From Caballeronia udeis (lineage in GTDB: Bacteria > Pseudomonadota > Gammaproteobacteria > Burkholderiales > Burkholderiaceae): a stretch of DNA of 64,000 bases. Of this stretch, positions 26,450-35,718 are shown piece by piece. Numbering within the stretch: position 1 is the first letter of the stretch; every line of letters begins with the position of its first letter. Made by a program: the position numbers and the translations under genes. The stretch is from positions 124,001 through 188,000 of the forward strand of contig NZ_FCOK02000002.1 of assembly GCF_001544555.2 (NCBI RefSeq), given 5' to 3'. The notes under the pieces are model-generated. The model saw only the letters and a program-made list of their open reading frames with translations. It was not told the origin of the DNA and made no database searches.

Positions 26450-26971
26450 CTACATGGGTTTTTCTGAACAAGATGATTTAAACGGTACTGGCACCGCCAT
26501 GGTTGACGCGTTATTTGAGACAGATTCTTGCGGTCCGCGGCGTAACCCGTTGAGCACCGAGGCAGGAATCCCGACCGGGCGGATGGCGCCGACACTGACC
26601 GACGCCACCTTGATGTCGCCGGAAGCCAGCAAGGTGCCGTCCCGCCGGGCTTCCTGATGGAAATCCACCGATGCTCCGCCAATACGCTCGATCCGGCTTA
26701 CCACATGAATGACGTCATCGAGGCGCGCGGGCGCTGAATACTCCAGCGCCGTGCGCTTGACGACGAACAACACGCCGTCCGACTCGGCCAGCACACGCTG
26801 GTCGATGCCGCACGCCCGCAACCATTCAGTGCGTGCCCGTTCGAAAAACTTCAGGTAGTTCGCGTAGAAGACGATGCCGCCGGCGTCGGTGTCCTCGTAA
26901 TAGACCCGGAGCGGCCAATCGAAGGTCAAGAGGCCGTTCGCCTTCCGAGGCTCGCTGGTGGACATGTTCAT
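26450..26971 (-). CDS. ybgC: Tol-Pal associated acyl-CoA thioesterase YbgC
   Basis: A 173-residue hotdog thioesterase with the 4-hydroxybenzoyl-CoA thioesterase signature YYEDTDAGGIVFYANYLKF, whose Asp is catalytic, and the EYSAPARLDD strand. YbgC hydrolyses short or medium acyl-CoA or acyl-ACP and is linked to phospholipid synthesis; it heads most tol-pal operons, as here. The tail after about residue 145 is longer than in E. coli and not conserved-looking. Confidence 0.93.
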   Translation of the reverse strand: MNMSTSEPRKANGLLTFDWPLRVYYEDTDAGGIVFYANYLKFFERARTEWLRACGIDQRVLAESDGVLFVVKRTALEYSAPARLDDVIHVVSRIERIGGASVDFHQEARRDGTLLASGDIKVASVSVGAIRPVGIPASVLNGLRRGPQESVSNNASTMAVPVPFKSSCSEKPM

Positions 26972-27075
26972 CCGTGCATTTTACCGGAAGCCGCAAAACG
27001 TCCGTCGAATCGTGCTGTTGGTTGCTGCTTTCTGGCAACCATCGGCTGGACGCCTGGCATATTCACTGGCCCAAA

Positions 27076-27822
27076 TCAGCCGCGGTGCACGGTCAATGGA
27101 GCAAATGACTGCGCGATCGGCATCAACTCGATGGCGTTGATATTCACGTGCGCCGGGCGCGTGGCGATCCAGTAAATGGAGTCGGCAATGTCCTCGGGCG
27201 TCAGCGGCTGCATGTCCTTGTAGACGTTCGAGGCCTTCGAGTCGTCACCTTTGAAGCGAACATTCGAGAACTCCGTGCCCCCGCACAGGCCCGGTTCGAT
27301 GTCGGTGACGCGCAACGCCGTGCCGCTCAGGTCCGCGCGAAGGTTCAGGCTGAACTGGCGCACGAATGCCTTGGTCGCGCCATAAACATTGCCGCCCGCG
27401 TAAGGATACGTGGCCGCGACCGAACTCAGATTGAACACGTGCCCACGATTGCGTTCGACCATGCCGGGCAATAACGCGTGCGTGACCGTGACCAACCCCT
27501 TGCAGTTGGTATCGATCATGTTGTTCCAGTCGTCCAGGCTCGCCCGCTGCGCCGGTTCCAGACCGAGCGCCAGGCCGGCATTGTTGACGAGCACGTCGAT
27601 TTGCGAAAAAGCATCCGGCAGCGCCGCGACGGCCGATTTGATCGCCGCCTCGTCGCGAACGTCGAGTTCGACGGGCAACAGCGCGTCGCCGAGTTCTTGC
27701 GACAGCGCCAGCAGGCGGTCTTTACGGCGCGCGGTTGCAATGACGCGATGGCCGCCTTTGACAAACGTGCGCGCAATGGCTGCGCCGAAGCCGGCGGAAG
27801 CGCCAGTGACAAATACAATCAT
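27076..27822 (-). CDS. ydfG: YdfG-like NADP-dependent 3-hydroxy acid dehydrogenase (SDR)
   Basis: A 248-residue SDR, the same length as E. coli YdfG, which oxidises L-allo-threonine, serine and other 3-hydroxy acids. It has TGASAGFG at residues 6-13, NNAGLALGLEPA, Ser in NLSSVAATYPYAGG, and YGATKAF with Tyr and Lys. The ATG at 27822 gives a family-like N-terminus (MIVFVTGASAG); the open frame upstream to 28050 is unlike the family. It is divergent from the glyA transcription unit. Confidence 0.86.
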   Translation of the reverse strand: MIVFVTGASAGFGAAIARTFVKGGHRVIATARRKDRLLALSQELGDALLPVELDVRDEAAIKSAVAALPDAFSQIDVLVNNAGLALGLEPAQRASLDDWNNMIDTNCKGLVTVTHALLPGMVERNRGHVFNLSSVAATYPYAGGNVYGATKAFVRQFSLNLRADLSGTALRVTDIEPGLCGGTEFSNVRFKGDDSKASNVYKDMQPLTPEDIADSIYWIATRPAHVNINAIELMPIAQSFAPLTVHRG

Positions 27823-28148
27823 GTGCGGATTCCGGTTGTAATGTTGTGCGTCAGGTTTCTGAAGGGAACTCTTGCGCGCCGCCGCCCGGGCGTTCGCGAG
27901 AAAGCGGGAAAGCGTACTTCGATTGCTGCGACGCGGCAAGTTGTCAGCATTTATGTCTTTCAATTCGCTTGTGAGGCGGGCTTGGCAGCGTAAATACCGC
28001 TCCCGGCCGGCAATTCTAGCGCCTGGGTGACACCAGGGTGATGTTTGCACCCGGGTGCCGCCAGAACGATCCGGCCTTGGAAGCGCCTGTTTAAGGGGTT
28101 TTCCGGCAGTTGCCTATTCTCAGGCGGCCCATTAAACTAAGGCTCTCC

Positions 28149-28245
28149 AGCCCTGCGTAACTGGCGACAAGGATCTTCGGATCCAAGGTGGATTAACCCA
28201 CCGGGAAGCGCAGGGTGTCGTTTTGCCGTTCGCCTGGGCAGCTGA
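28149..28245 (+). ncRNA. ZTP (pfl) riboswitch controlling glyA
   Basis: All parts of the ZTP/pfl motif are present in order. P1 pairs CCCTGCG (28151-28157) with CGCAGGG (28209-28215). CTGGCG (28161-28166) follows, then a GGATC-TTCG-GATCC hairpin (28171-28184), then the core GGTGG-ATTAAC-CCACCGGGAAGC. The 3' element GCCGTTCGCCTGGGC (28225-28239) supplies the CGCC that pairs with GGCG of the upstream loop as the pseudoknot. ZTP (AICAR triphosphate) signals a shortage of 10-formyl-tetrahydrofolate, and glyA supplies one-carbon units, which fits. It lies about 160 bases before the glyA start. Confidence 0.92.
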
Positions 28246-28407
28246 GATCCGCACGCGCTCGTTGCGTTGCCGGTGGCTGTCCGTCTCGCGTAAACGGAGC
28301 TTATCTCTTCCGCCTCGCTTGGGACCCATCGTGCTTCTCGCTCTTGCGGCGTAGCGCATATGTACACGCGCGATCCGGTCAACTGACACCCATTCAACGG
28401 AAAACGT
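28246..28407 (+). promoter_or_regulatory. Remaining glyA leader
   Basis: The region from the riboswitch to glyA should contain the expression platform. No clear terminator hairpin with a T run is visible, so control at the translation level or by Rho is possible. The opposite side, 27823-28148, must hold the promoters of glyA and of the divergent ydfG-like gene, but no convincing hexamers were found. Confidence 0.4.
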
Positions 28408-29655
28408 ATGTTTGATAAAGCCCAAAGTACCATCGCCCAAGTCGATCCGGAATTGTTTGCGGCGATCGAGCAGGAAAACCGCCGGCAGGAAGATCACATT
28501 GAACTGATCGCGTCGGAAAACTACACGAGCCCGGCTGTCATGGCCGCCCAAGGCTCGCAACTCACGAATAAATACGCGGAAGGCTACCCGGGCAAGCGCT
28601 ATTACGGCGGTTGCGAGTACGTCGATATTGTCGAGCAACTGGCGATCGACCGCGTGAAGCAATTGTTCGGCGCGGAAGCCGCCAACGTGCAGCCGAATTC
28701 CGGCTCGCAAGCCAATCAGGGCGTGTTCTTCGCCATGCTCAAGCCCGGCGACACCATCATGGGCATGAGCCTGGCTGAAGGCGGCCACCTCACGCACGGT
28801 TCGCCGGTGAACATGTCCGGCAAGTGGTTCAACGTGGTCAGCTACGGCCTGAACGAAGCCGAAGACATTGACTACGACAAAACCGAAGAACTGGCTAAGG
28901 AACACAAGCCGAAGCTGATCGTGGCGGGCGCGTCCGCGTTCGCGCTGAAGATCGATTTCGAACGGCTGTCGAAGATCGCAAAGAGCGTCGGCGCGTATTT
29001 CATGGTCGACATGGCGCATTACGCCGGTCTGATCGCAGCCGGTGTTTATCCGAACCCGGTGCCGTTCGCTGACTTCGTCACGACCACAACCCACAAGAGC
29101 CTGCGTGGCCCGCGCGGTGGCGTGATCCTGATGAAAGCCGAGTTCGAGAAACAGATCAACTCGGCTATTTTCCCGGGCATCCAGGGTGGCCCGCTCATGC
29201 ACGTCATTGCCGGTAAGGCCGTGGCGTTCAAGGAAGCGTTGTCGCCGGAATTCAAGGCGTACCAGCAACAGGTCGCGGAGAACGCGCGGGTGCTGGCCGA
29301 GACCCTGGTGAAGCGCGGCTTGCGGATTGTTTCGGGACGTACCGAAAGCCACGTGATGCTGGTCGACCTGCGCGCCAAGCACATCACCGGCAAGGCAGCG
29401 GAAGCGGCGCTCGGCAAGGCTCATATCACCGTGAACAAGAACGCGATTCCGAACGATCCGGAAAAGCCGTTCGTCACCAGCGGCGTACGTCTCGGCTCGC
29501 CGGCCATGACCACGCGCGGTTTCGGCGTGGCGGAGGCGGAGCAGGTGGGTAACCTGATTGCCGACGTGCTGGACGCGCCGGAAGACGAAGCCAATCTCGA
29601 GCGCGTACGCGCGAAGGTCGCCGCGTTGACCAAGCAATTCCCGGTCTACGGCTAA
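28408..29655 (+). CDS. glyA: Serine hydroxymethyltransferase
   Basis: A 415-residue PLP enzyme that interconverts serine and glycine while loading tetrahydrofolate with a one-carbon unit. The PLP Lys is in [14 protein letters not shown] near residue 229; [30 protein letters not shown] and [11 protein letters not shown] are all intact. Length is typical. It is preceded by a ZTP riboswitch and followed after three bases by nrdR, the common order in betaproteobacteria. Confidence 0.98.
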   Translation: MFDKAQSTIAQVDPELFAAIEQENRRQEDHIELIASENYTSPAVMAAQGSQLTNKYAEGYPGKRYYGGCEYVDIVEQLAIDRVKQLFGAEAANVQPNSGSQANQGVFFAMLKPGDTIMGMSLAEGGHLTHGSPVNMSGKWFNVVSYGLNEAEDIDYDKTEELAKEHKPKLIVAGASAFALKIDFERLSKIAKSVGAYFMVDMAHYAGLIAAGVYPNPVPFADFVTTTTHKSLRGPRGGVILMKAEFEKQINSAIFPGIQGGPLMHVIAGKAVAFKEALSPEFKAYQQQVAENARVLAETLVKRGLRIVSGRTESHVMLVDLRAKHITGKAAEAALGKAHITVNKNAIPNDPEKPFVTSGVRLGSPAMTTRGFGVAEAEQVGNLIADVLDAPEDEANLERVRAKVAALTKQFPVYG

Positions 29656-29658
29656 GCC

Positions 29659-30141
29659 ATGCGCTGCCCCTTCTGCCGGCACGAGGACACGCAAGTGGCG
29701 GATTCGCGCGTGTCGGAAGATGGGGCGGCAATTCGCCGGCGGCGGCGTTGCCCCGCCTGCGACAAGCGTTTTACCACGTATGAGCGCGTGGAACTCGCGT
29801 TGCCGTCGGTCGTCAAGAAGGATGGCAGCCGTACCGAGTTCGACCGCGCCAAGATTGTGGCGAGCATGCAACTGGCGCTGCGCAAACGGCCGGTTGCCGC
29901 GGACGCCGTTGATGCCGCCGTTGCGCGGATCGAATATCAATTGCTTGGTAGCGGCGAACGAGAAGTTCGCAGCGACCGTCTGGGCGAACTCGTGATGAAC
30001 GAGCTTCGCCAGTTGGACACCATTGCCTACGTGCGTTTTGCTTCGGTCTACAAACGCTTTGAAGACGTGTCCGAATTCGAAGACGTGCTCGAGGAATTCC
30101 GGCGCGCCGCGCCGCGCAAATCCAGTCCCCGAAAACGCTGA
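29659..30141 (+). CDS. nrdR: Transcriptional repressor NrdR
   Basis: A 160-residue regulator of ribonucleotide reductase genes. The N-terminal zinc ribbon has CPFC and CPAC, then an arginine-rich segment, then the ATP-cone domain that senses dATP and ATP ([20 protein letters not shown]). It lies immediately downstream of glyA. The C-terminal tail is basic ([12 protein letters not shown]). Confidence 0.97.
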   Translation: MRCPFCRHEDTQVADSRVSEDGAAIRRRRRCPACDKRFTTYERVELALPSVVKKDGSRTEFDRAKIVASMQLALRKRPVAADAVDAAVARIEYQLLGSGEREVRSDRLGELVMNELRQLDTIAYVRFASVYKRFEDVSEFEDVLEEFRRAAPRKSSPRKR

Positions 30142-30305
30142 GCGTTTCTGCATTTCCCTGTCCTTTCTCGCTTGAACCCAGTGATCGTTTCGACAGTATG
30201 TCGAGGCTTTCGCACGTCCGATACTCGACCGATCGGCTAATGGCGCACATCGAAAATTCCCTCTAGATTGAGTGTTGGATTGAGCTCAATCGATAAGGAA
30301 TGCAG

Positions 30306-30839
30306 ATGAATTTACGATGTTTGTCAGGCTTTACGCTGGTCGAGCTCGCAGTGATCGCTGTTGTTGCGACGTTCGCTACACCGTCCGTTGTCGTCTGGCA
30401 TAAGCGCGATCAGATCGACGCGCGGGCGCGCTTGATGATGTCGACCCTGACGCTGGCACGCTCGGAAGCGATCCGGCGCGGCGCACGCGTGACCTTGTGC
30501 CGGATCGACGCCGCACGCGCGTGCCTGGCGGCGAGCAAGGCATGCGATGGCGGCTCGACCGACTGGTCGTGCGGGTGGGGGCTATTTGCCGATCGCGGCG
30601 GTGCGCGCGTGTTGTTGCGAATGCAGCCGGCGGCGAGCGCCATAGCTATCGGCGGCACGGGAAGCGAGTTGTCGTTCACGCCGCCCTCGGGCCAGGTGAT
30701 TGGCGGCTTTCGCAGCTTCGACTTCGGTGCGCGCGACAACGCGCTGAAATCGCTTGGAGTGCGCGGGCGCCGCTGTATCCGGCTCGCAGCGGGCGGTCGG
30801 GCCCGGTTGACGCAAGGCGCTTGCGGAGCGGCGACATGA
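30306..30839 (+). CDS. FimT/GspH-type minor pseudopilin
   Basis: A 177-residue type IV minor pilin. The prepilin cleavage site is GFTLVELAVIAVVA with the Glu at position 5 of the mature protein, followed by a hydrophobic helix and a globular domain typical of GspH/FimT. The ATG at 30306 follows AAGGA by six bases. It is first of five overlapping minor pilin genes and would prime or cap type IV pili; FimT proteins have also been linked to DNA uptake. Confidence 0.88.
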   Translation: MNLRCLSGFTLVELAVIAVVATFATPSVVVWHKRDQIDARARLMMSTLTLARSEAIRRGARVTLCRIDAARACLAASKACDGGSTDWSCGWGLFADRGGARVLLRMQPAASAIAIGGTGSELSFTPPSGQVIGGFRSFDFGARDNALKSLGVRGRRCIRLAAGGRARLTQGACGAAT

Positions 30840-31237
30840 AATGCTCATCGCGCAGGGTCGGGGGAGGCGATTCGCTGATCGAAGTCCTGATCGCGGTGTC
30901 GCTGACGGCCATTACGGCGCTAGGGATTATCGGTTCGCAATTGTGGCTGGCTCGCAACGAACGTTCGCTGATGGCGCGTGAGCTGGCCACGTCGATCGCG
31001 GATTCCGTTGCAGAGGGAATACGTTACGACACCGATCGCGATCCGGTCGTCGCACAATGGCGCACGCGAGCTGCTGCGCTGTTGCCGGATGGCGACGTCG
31101 ACGTGCTGGACCGTGGCGATGGTTTGCACATCGCGGTCGTGAAATGGCGGGCGCCGGTATCCGGCGGCGAAGCGTCGTGTGCAGAACCGGGCGTGGGCGC
31201 AACGCTCGACTGCGTGGCCGTGGCGTTCGCCCGATGA
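30836..31237 (+). CDS. pilV: Type IV pilus minor pilin PilV
   Basis: A 133-residue prepilin-like protein. The leader ends in Gly and is followed by DSLIEVLIAVSLTAITALGI, the PilV-type N-terminus with its Glu at position 5. Its ATG overlaps the previous stop (ATGA), and its own stop overlaps pilW the same way. The globular part is short, with two cysteines near the end (CAEPGVGATLDC). Confidence 0.86.
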   Translation: MKCSSRRVGGGDSLIEVLIAVSLTAITALGIIGSQLWLARNERSLMARELATSIADSVAEGIRYDTDRDPVVAQWRTRAAALLPDGDVDVLDRGDGLHIAVVKWRAPVSGGEASCAEPGVGATLDCVAVAFAR

Positions 31238-32058
31238 ACGCTGTCAGACGCCCTCAGCGTGGCCATACGCTGCTCGAGCTGACTATCTCCGTCGCACTCG
31301 GTTTGCTGGTCGTTCTCGCGACTATTTCACTGTATCGCGGACAACGGTTTGCCTACGATCAGGCGACGGAAACAACGCGCCTGCGCGACGCGGCAAGCAC
31401 CGCCCTCGACCTGATCGGCCAGCAAGTGCAGATGGCGGGTTTTGTCCCGGCTGGCGCCGACCCGGCCGACAAGAGCCCGGCGCTGTTCGGTTGCTCGCCA
31501 GGCCGCCCGGCCGGAAGCGACGCCGCGCTGGTGTGCGAGACGCTCGCAAGCCGTTCTGATGGCATAGCTGTCCGCTACGCCGCCGATACGATTTCCACGT
31601 GGCCGTCGTCGACCGGCTCGCCAACAGACTGTCTTGGACAGATTTCGGCGGGCGAGCGGATCGTCAACCGCTATTACGCGAAGGCGAGTTCGTCGACCGT
31701 CGAGCCCGAGCTGTATTGCGAAGGAAGCGGCAAGCCCGGAACCGGGCAGCCGCTGGTCGAGGGAGTTGAACGGCTCAGGTTCGGCTACTGGCTGAAAGAC
31801 GCATCGTCTTCCGTCGATGCCGCGGCGATCTCACCGGACCGCTGGCCGCTGGTCGTCGCTGTGGACATGTGTGTGCTCGTGCGTGGAGACAGTCCGAGCG
31901 CGACCGCTCGCCCGCGTTATGCGGATTGCGACGGTGCATCGGTCGTGTCCGCGGACGGTCGCGTCCGGCAGGTTTTCCGGCGCCGCATCGCGCTGCGGAA
32001 TGTGACAAATGCACCGAACACAACGAACGCGTTGAACGAAGCGGGCGCGGAGCCGTGA
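31234..32058 (+). CDS. pilW: Type IV pilus assembly protein PilW
   Basis: A 274-residue minor pilin. The prepilin motif is RGHTLLELTISVALGLLVVL, the PilW form, followed by a long globular domain with several cysteines (FGCSPG, LVCETL, DCLGQI, ELYCEG, VDMCVLV, YADC) that probably form disulfides. It overlaps pilV and pilX at both ends, showing a polycistronic unit. The last 20 residues are Asn/Thr/Ala-rich. Confidence 0.87.
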   Translation: MNAVRRPQRGHTLLELTISVALGLLVVLATISLYRGQRFAYDQATETTRLRDAASTALDLIGQQVQMAGFVPAGADPADKSPALFGCSPGRPAGSDAALVCETLASRSDGIAVRYAADTISTWPSSTGSPTDCLGQISAGERIVNRYYAKASSSTVEPELYCEGSGKPGTGQPLVEGVERLRFGYWLKDASSSVDAAAISPDRWPLVVAVDMCVLVRGDSPSATARPRYADCDGASVVSADGRVRQVFRRRIALRNVTNAPNTTNALNEAGAEP

Positions 32059-32597
32059 TGAAAAAACCTATCCGCTCACGTCGAGGCTCACGCGGCATCG
32101 CTTTACCTATCGTCCTGGTGATGTCGTCAATGCTGCTGGTCACCGCCGCCGCATGGCTCGAGGCGGCGCTTGTCAGCGCCCGGACCACCACCAGTCTGGG
32201 TGAACGCGTGCAGGCGTTTCACAGCGCCGACAGCGCGTTGATCCGATGCGCCGGCATCGCGCTCGAAACCGTCGCCGAGCCAGGAAGTCCCACCGGCCCG
32301 CTCACCGCTGAACCGAATAAATGGCGGCTGAAGGCTTCGTTCGAGGGTGCATCGGCGAGCGCCGTGACGCTGTTCGCATCCTGGCCATACGGGATACGGC
32401 CGCCCCAATGTCTGATCGAAGCGTGGCCCGCGCGGACTACCAATCAAGCCGGCGCTTTTTTGATTACCGCACGCGGTTTCGGCAGGATAGTGGGCAACGA
32501 GTCGTGGTTACAGCAGGAGATTGAAATGGGTGAACACGGCGCCGTGCGGCACTGGCGACGCATTGTCGCAAGGCCGTTTCAACAGGGTTCGCCATGA
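32058..32597 (+). CDS. pilX: Type IV pilus assembly protein PilX
   Basis: A 179-residue protein with the PilX N-terminus RGIALPIVLVMSSMLLVTAA after a basic leader; the usual Glu at position 5 is absent (ALPIV), as is common for PilX-type proteins with Leu/Val there. AFHSADSALIRCA is typical. It shares one base with pilW and four with the next pilin gene. Confidence 0.84.
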   Translation: MKKPIRSRRGSRGIALPIVLVMSSMLLVTAAAWLEAALVSARTTTSLGERVQAFHSADSALIRCAGIALETVAEPGSPTGPLTAEPNKWRLKASFEGASASAVTLFASWPYGIRPPQCLIEAWPARTTNQAGAFLITARGFGRIVGNESWLQQEIEMGEHGAVRHWRRIVARPFQQGSP

Positions 32598-33040
32598 CCA
32601 CCATCGTCACCATGACCACGGTACACAGGGGCTTCACGCTGCTCGAGCTCATGATTACGCTCGGCGTGGCGGCGATCATTGCGACATTCGCCATGCCGGT
32701 TTACCGGGAACAGGTGGCAAGAGGGCATCGGCTGGATGCGGTGACCGCGCTTTATCGTGCCGCCCAATACGTAGAGAGCGCGCGAACGGTTTCGAGCAAT
32801 GACGCTGCTACCAGGCTGCCGCTCGGCTTCGACCAGGCGCCCGCGTTGGGCACGGCGGTCTACGTGTTGCGCACGTTCGGCGAGTCGGAGCAGAACGGCG
32901 GGTATTCGATCGAAGCAGAGCCGGTCGACGCCGGCGACGCCTGCGGAATCTATTCGCTGGACGCAACCGGAGCCAGGTCAAACCGGTCGGCGGAAAAACT
33001 CACGCCGCCCAAGGTGGTGGCGTGCTGGAGCGGAAAATGA
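32594..33040 (+). CDS. pilE: PilE-type minor pilin
   Basis: A 148-residue pilin with RGFTLLELMITLGVAAIIA (Glu at position 5), the PAVYREQV-like turn FAMPVYREQVARGHR, and two cysteines at the end (DACGIYSLD and VACWSG) that would form the D-loop disulfide. It is the last gene of the minor pilin operon. No pilY1 adhesin gene follows; the next gene is on the opposite strand. Confidence 0.87.
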   Translation: MTTIVTMTTVHRGFTLLELMITLGVAAIIATFAMPVYREQVARGHRLDAVTALYRAAQYVESARTVSSNDAATRLPLGFDQAPALGTAVYVLRTFGESEQNGGYSIEAEPVDAGDACGIYSLDATGARSNRSAEKLTPPKVVACWSGK

Positions 33041-33080
33041 ACAGATTGAAGAAACGAAACAAACGCGAAGAACTATCCGC

Positions 33081-33575
33081 TCAGGCGTCCGGATCGACGG
33101 CAACGTCGGGCGACACAGGTTTGTCCGGACTCGATTTCATCTGTTGCCACACCCGATACGCCTCCCAGCCCAGCAGGCCCAGACCGCCCCACTTGAGTAT
33201 GGGTTTCGCGCTGGCGATCAGGCGGGAGCGCACGGGTCTCGCGAGCACCAGCGAAGCGAGCGAACTCACAACGGGATATTGCTTAAGCAACAGGGCCAGG
33301 CCACTGCCGCCACCGAACAGGCCGCTCAGCCGGCCCAGGAACCCGCTGCCTTCTGCTGCCCGGCCACGCTTGCGGCGCCCCGGCATCAGCAGACTAAGGA
33401 CGCTGAAATGCGAGACCTTGTAGCGCAGATCGGCGCTGGCCTGCGCGAGTTCCATGCGCTCGACGTCCGCCCGCGCGATCAGCAGTTCCTTGCGCAATGC
33501 GCGCATGTGGGGCGTGCTCAGCTTGTGCGCGGTCGCTCGCTTCGGAGCTTTGAAGGTGTCGTCGTAGTGACTCAT
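33081..33575 (-). CDS. DUF3318 domain protein
   Basis: A 164-residue protein of the DUF3318 family found downstream of YqjE-like genes in Burkholderia. Residues 25-50 (LRKELLIARADVERMELAQ) form an amphipathic helix; weakly hydrophobic segments around residues 85-140 may be membrane-associated (GLALLLKQYPVVSSLASLVLA). The ATG at 33575 (MSHYDDTFK) is preferred; the frame is open to 33641. It is third in the YqjD-YqjE-DUF3318 set. Function unknown. Confidence 0.75.
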   Translation of the reverse strand: MSHYDDTFKAPKRATAHKLSTPHMRALRKELLIARADVERMELAQASADLRYKVSHFSVLSLLMPGRRKRGRAAEGSGFLGRLSGLFGGGSGLALLLKQYPVVSSLASLVLARPVRSRLIASAKPILKWGGLGLLGWEAYRVWQQMKSSPDKPVSPDVAVDPDA

Positions 33576-33668
33576 GGCGTGGCGAGCTCTTGAATGATCG
33601 TCGATGAATACGGTGTGGTCGTACTGCCCGGGCATCGCCATGAGGTGAGCCCGCAGCGCTGTCAGGTA

Positions 33669-34049
33669 TCACTTGAACGTGTCGCGGTCCTTCTTGAATT
33701 CGGCAAGCGTGCCGTCGAAGACGTTAGGCGCATTGATCAGACCGGTGCGCGCGCGAAGGGCGCAAAACACGGCAACCAGCGCGTACACGACCGTGATCGC
33801 AGCAAGCGATTGCCACCGGTACGTATCCCAGAACGCAATCGCGATCAGTACCGTGAGCGTAATGAGCGCCATCATGGTGAGCATCATGGCGGCAAGGCCG
33901 AGAAAGAGCACGCCGATCAGCCGCTCCTTTTCCTCCGCGAGTTCTATGCCGATCAGTTCCAGGCGCGTTTCGAAAATGGCGAACACGGAGCTGACAATGC
34001 GGCGCAACGGCCCTTGCGTATCGTGCTGAGAGTGCCTGTCTGTCGTCAT
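33669..34049 (-). CDS. YqjE-like / phage holin family membrane protein
   Basis: A 126-residue protein with two membrane helices, residues about 45-90 (LIGVLFLGLAAMMLTMMALITL and SLAAITVVYALVAVFCALRA), an amphipathic N-terminal helix containing RLELIGIELAEEKERL, and a short cytoplasmic tail. This is the holin-like superfamily that includes E. coli YqjE; it is not evidence of a prophage. It lies 228 bases after the YqjD-like gene. Confidence 0.83.
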   Translation of the reverse strand: MTTDRHSQHDTQGPLRRIVSSVFAIFETRLELIGIELAEEKERLIGVLFLGLAAMMLTMMALITLTVLIAIAFWDTYRWQSLAAITVVYALVAVFCALRARTGLINAPNVFDGTLAEFKKDRDTFK

Positions 34050-34277
34050 GGCTTGAGCGCGAGGAGCGCGTTATTTTTGGCGCGAAGATTTCCGGCCGGG
34101 TCCTGTAGCCGCCCCGGCCGGTCTATTACTCTGAACGCCGGTCGGCAAAACCCCGGCGCTCCCAGGCGGTTGCGGTTTTCACCGGTCGAATTCCGGGTTG
34201 GCTCGCCGAATAGCCCGCCAAACTCAGCAAAGCGTGGCAAAACCGCGGCCGAACCCGGTGCCTGGACTTGACGAGGA

Positions 34278-34553
34278 TTAACGGCGGTTGATCAACAAAC
34301 CGACAACAACGCCTAAACCTGCAGCAATCCCGATTGATGCCCATGGGCGTTCGTGTACGAAGTCGTCGGTCGCACGCGCGGCTTTCTTGCCTTTCTCGAT
34401 CACCACGACTTGTGCGTCGGCAGCCTTCTCTTTCGCTTGCTTCAGGCGGCTCAGAGCGGTCTCGCGCAACTCGGATGCACGCTCGCCCGTGGCGCTTGCG
34501 GCCTGCTTCAACAGGTCTTCGGCGTCTGCGAGAACGGTTTTGATATCCGACAT
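34278..34553 (-). CDS. YqjD/ElaB family (DUF883) membrane-anchored protein
   Basis: A 91-residue protein: a long charged helix (AEDLLKQAASATGERASELR) and a single C-terminal membrane anchor ending GIAAGLGVVVGLLINRR. E. coli YqjD and ElaB bind ribosomes at the inner membrane in stationary phase. The ATG at 34553 is chosen because AAGGAG lies seven bases upstream; an ATG at 34580 is less well served. Confidence 0.88.
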   Translation of the reverse strand: MSDIKTVLADAEDLLKQAASATGERASELRETALSRLKQAKEKAADAQVVVIEKGKKAARATDDFVHERPWASIGIAAGLGVVVGLLINRR

Positions 34554-35039
34554 GAATCGCTCCTTATTAATTTCTGACATTGATGGCTCCACACGAGTAA
34601 GGCTACGCCAATCGTACCAAAGAAGCGGTCGCTAATTGGCGTCCATCCGGCCCCGAGATCAAGCCTTGCAGTTTCTGTTCCTGCTGGCACAAAGCTCGCC
34701 ATGAGGACCGTCAAAGAGGCCTTCGCGCGCGCACGTAAAGCCCTGCCATTCAATGCACGGGGTACGCAATCGTCCATCGAGCGGACGATATTCCCGTCCG
34801 CGAAAGTTTTCGCCGCGACCGAAAAATTACAAAAACGCATGACGATGTGACGGAATGTTCGTTCGTTGTGCAGGTCTAGTCCCTTATGCTTTAATTTTTG
34901 GTGGGCCGTCGTGCCGGGATGACCGTGAACGGCCTCGCCAATCCGAACCCCGGGCAAGATCCGGATACCTGCATCCAACCTGTACCAGACCTGCACCGCG
35001 TGACGAATAACCCGGTGCATCACTTTGAGGAGACACATT
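34554..35039. promoter_or_regulatory. Intergenic region between the YqjD-like and peroxiredoxin genes
   Basis: A gap of 486 bases between divergent genes. It must hold both promoters. A small inverted repeat TCGTCC / GGACGA lies near 34769-34785, and an AT-rich stretch near 34885-34900 could contain a -10 element. Nothing is clear enough to name. Confidence 0.3.
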
Positions 35040-35678
35040 ATGAGTTTGCGTCTAGGCGACACGGCGCCCGATTTCGAACAGGATTCCAGCGTGGGCCGTA
35101 TCAAGTTCCACGAATGGCTTGGCAACAGCTGGGGCGTGCTGTTTTCGCATCCGGCGGATTTCACGCCGGTCTGCACCACGGAACTGGGTCTGACCGCGAA
35201 GCTGGCGGGCGAGTTCGAGAAACGCAACGTGAAGGCGATCGCGTTGTCGGTCGATACCGTGGAGTCGCACAAGGAGTGGATCAAGGACATCAACGAGACG
35301 CAGGCGGCGAATGTCGGTTTCCCGATTCTGGCCGACGGCGACCGGAAAGTGTCCGAGCTCTACGACATGATTCACCCGAACGCAAATTTGACGCAGACGG
35401 TGCGCTCGCTTTTTGTCATCGATCCGCAAAAGAAGGTTCGGCTGACCATCACGTATCCGGCGAGCACAGGTCGAAACTTCGATGAAGTCCTGCGCGTGAT
35501 CGATTCGCTGCAACTCACCGATAGTCATTCGGTCGCCACGCCGGGCAACTGGAAGCAGGGCGACGACGTGATCATCGTGCCGTCGCTGCAAGACCCGGAG
35601 GAGATCAAGCGCAAATTCCCGAAGGGCTACAAGGCCGTGCGCCCGTATCTGCGCCTGACGCCTCAGCCGAACAAGTAA
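35040..35678 (+). CDS. 1-Cys peroxiredoxin (Prx6 type)
   Basis: A 212-residue peroxide reductase. The catalytic motif is FTPVCTTE with Cys45; the Arg in TQTVRSLFVIDP and the C-terminal Prx6-type region (LTDSHSVATPGNWKQGDDV) are present. No resolving Cys is seen, so an outside thiol would recycle it. The start at 35040 has GAGGAG just upstream. A terminator follows the stop. Confidence 0.93.
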   Translation: MSLRLGDTAPDFEQDSSVGRIKFHEWLGNSWGVLFSHPADFTPVCTTELGLTAKLAGEFEKRNVKAIALSVDTVESHKEWIKDINETQAANVGFPILADGDRKVSELYDMIHPNANLTQTVRSLFVIDPQKKVRLTITYPASTGRNFDEVLRVIDSLQLTDSHSVATPGNWKQGDDVIIVPSLQDPEEIKRKFPKGYKAVRPYLRLTPQPNK

Positions 35679-35718
35679 GCGCTTGCCGGACCGGGAGCCA
35701 AGAGCCAAGCAAAAAGCA

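Noticed and set aside
28132-30153. A 673-codon open frame on the minus strand opposite glyA and nrdR
   Set aside because: It is fully antisense to two certain genes, its translation is rich in His, Arg and Ala with no family features, and long antisense frames are expected in high-GC DNA.
33669-34049. Holin-like gene as a sign of a prophage
   Set aside because: It belongs to the YqjE-like chromosomal family, is flanked by YqjD-like and DUF3318 genes, and no other phage gene is nearby.
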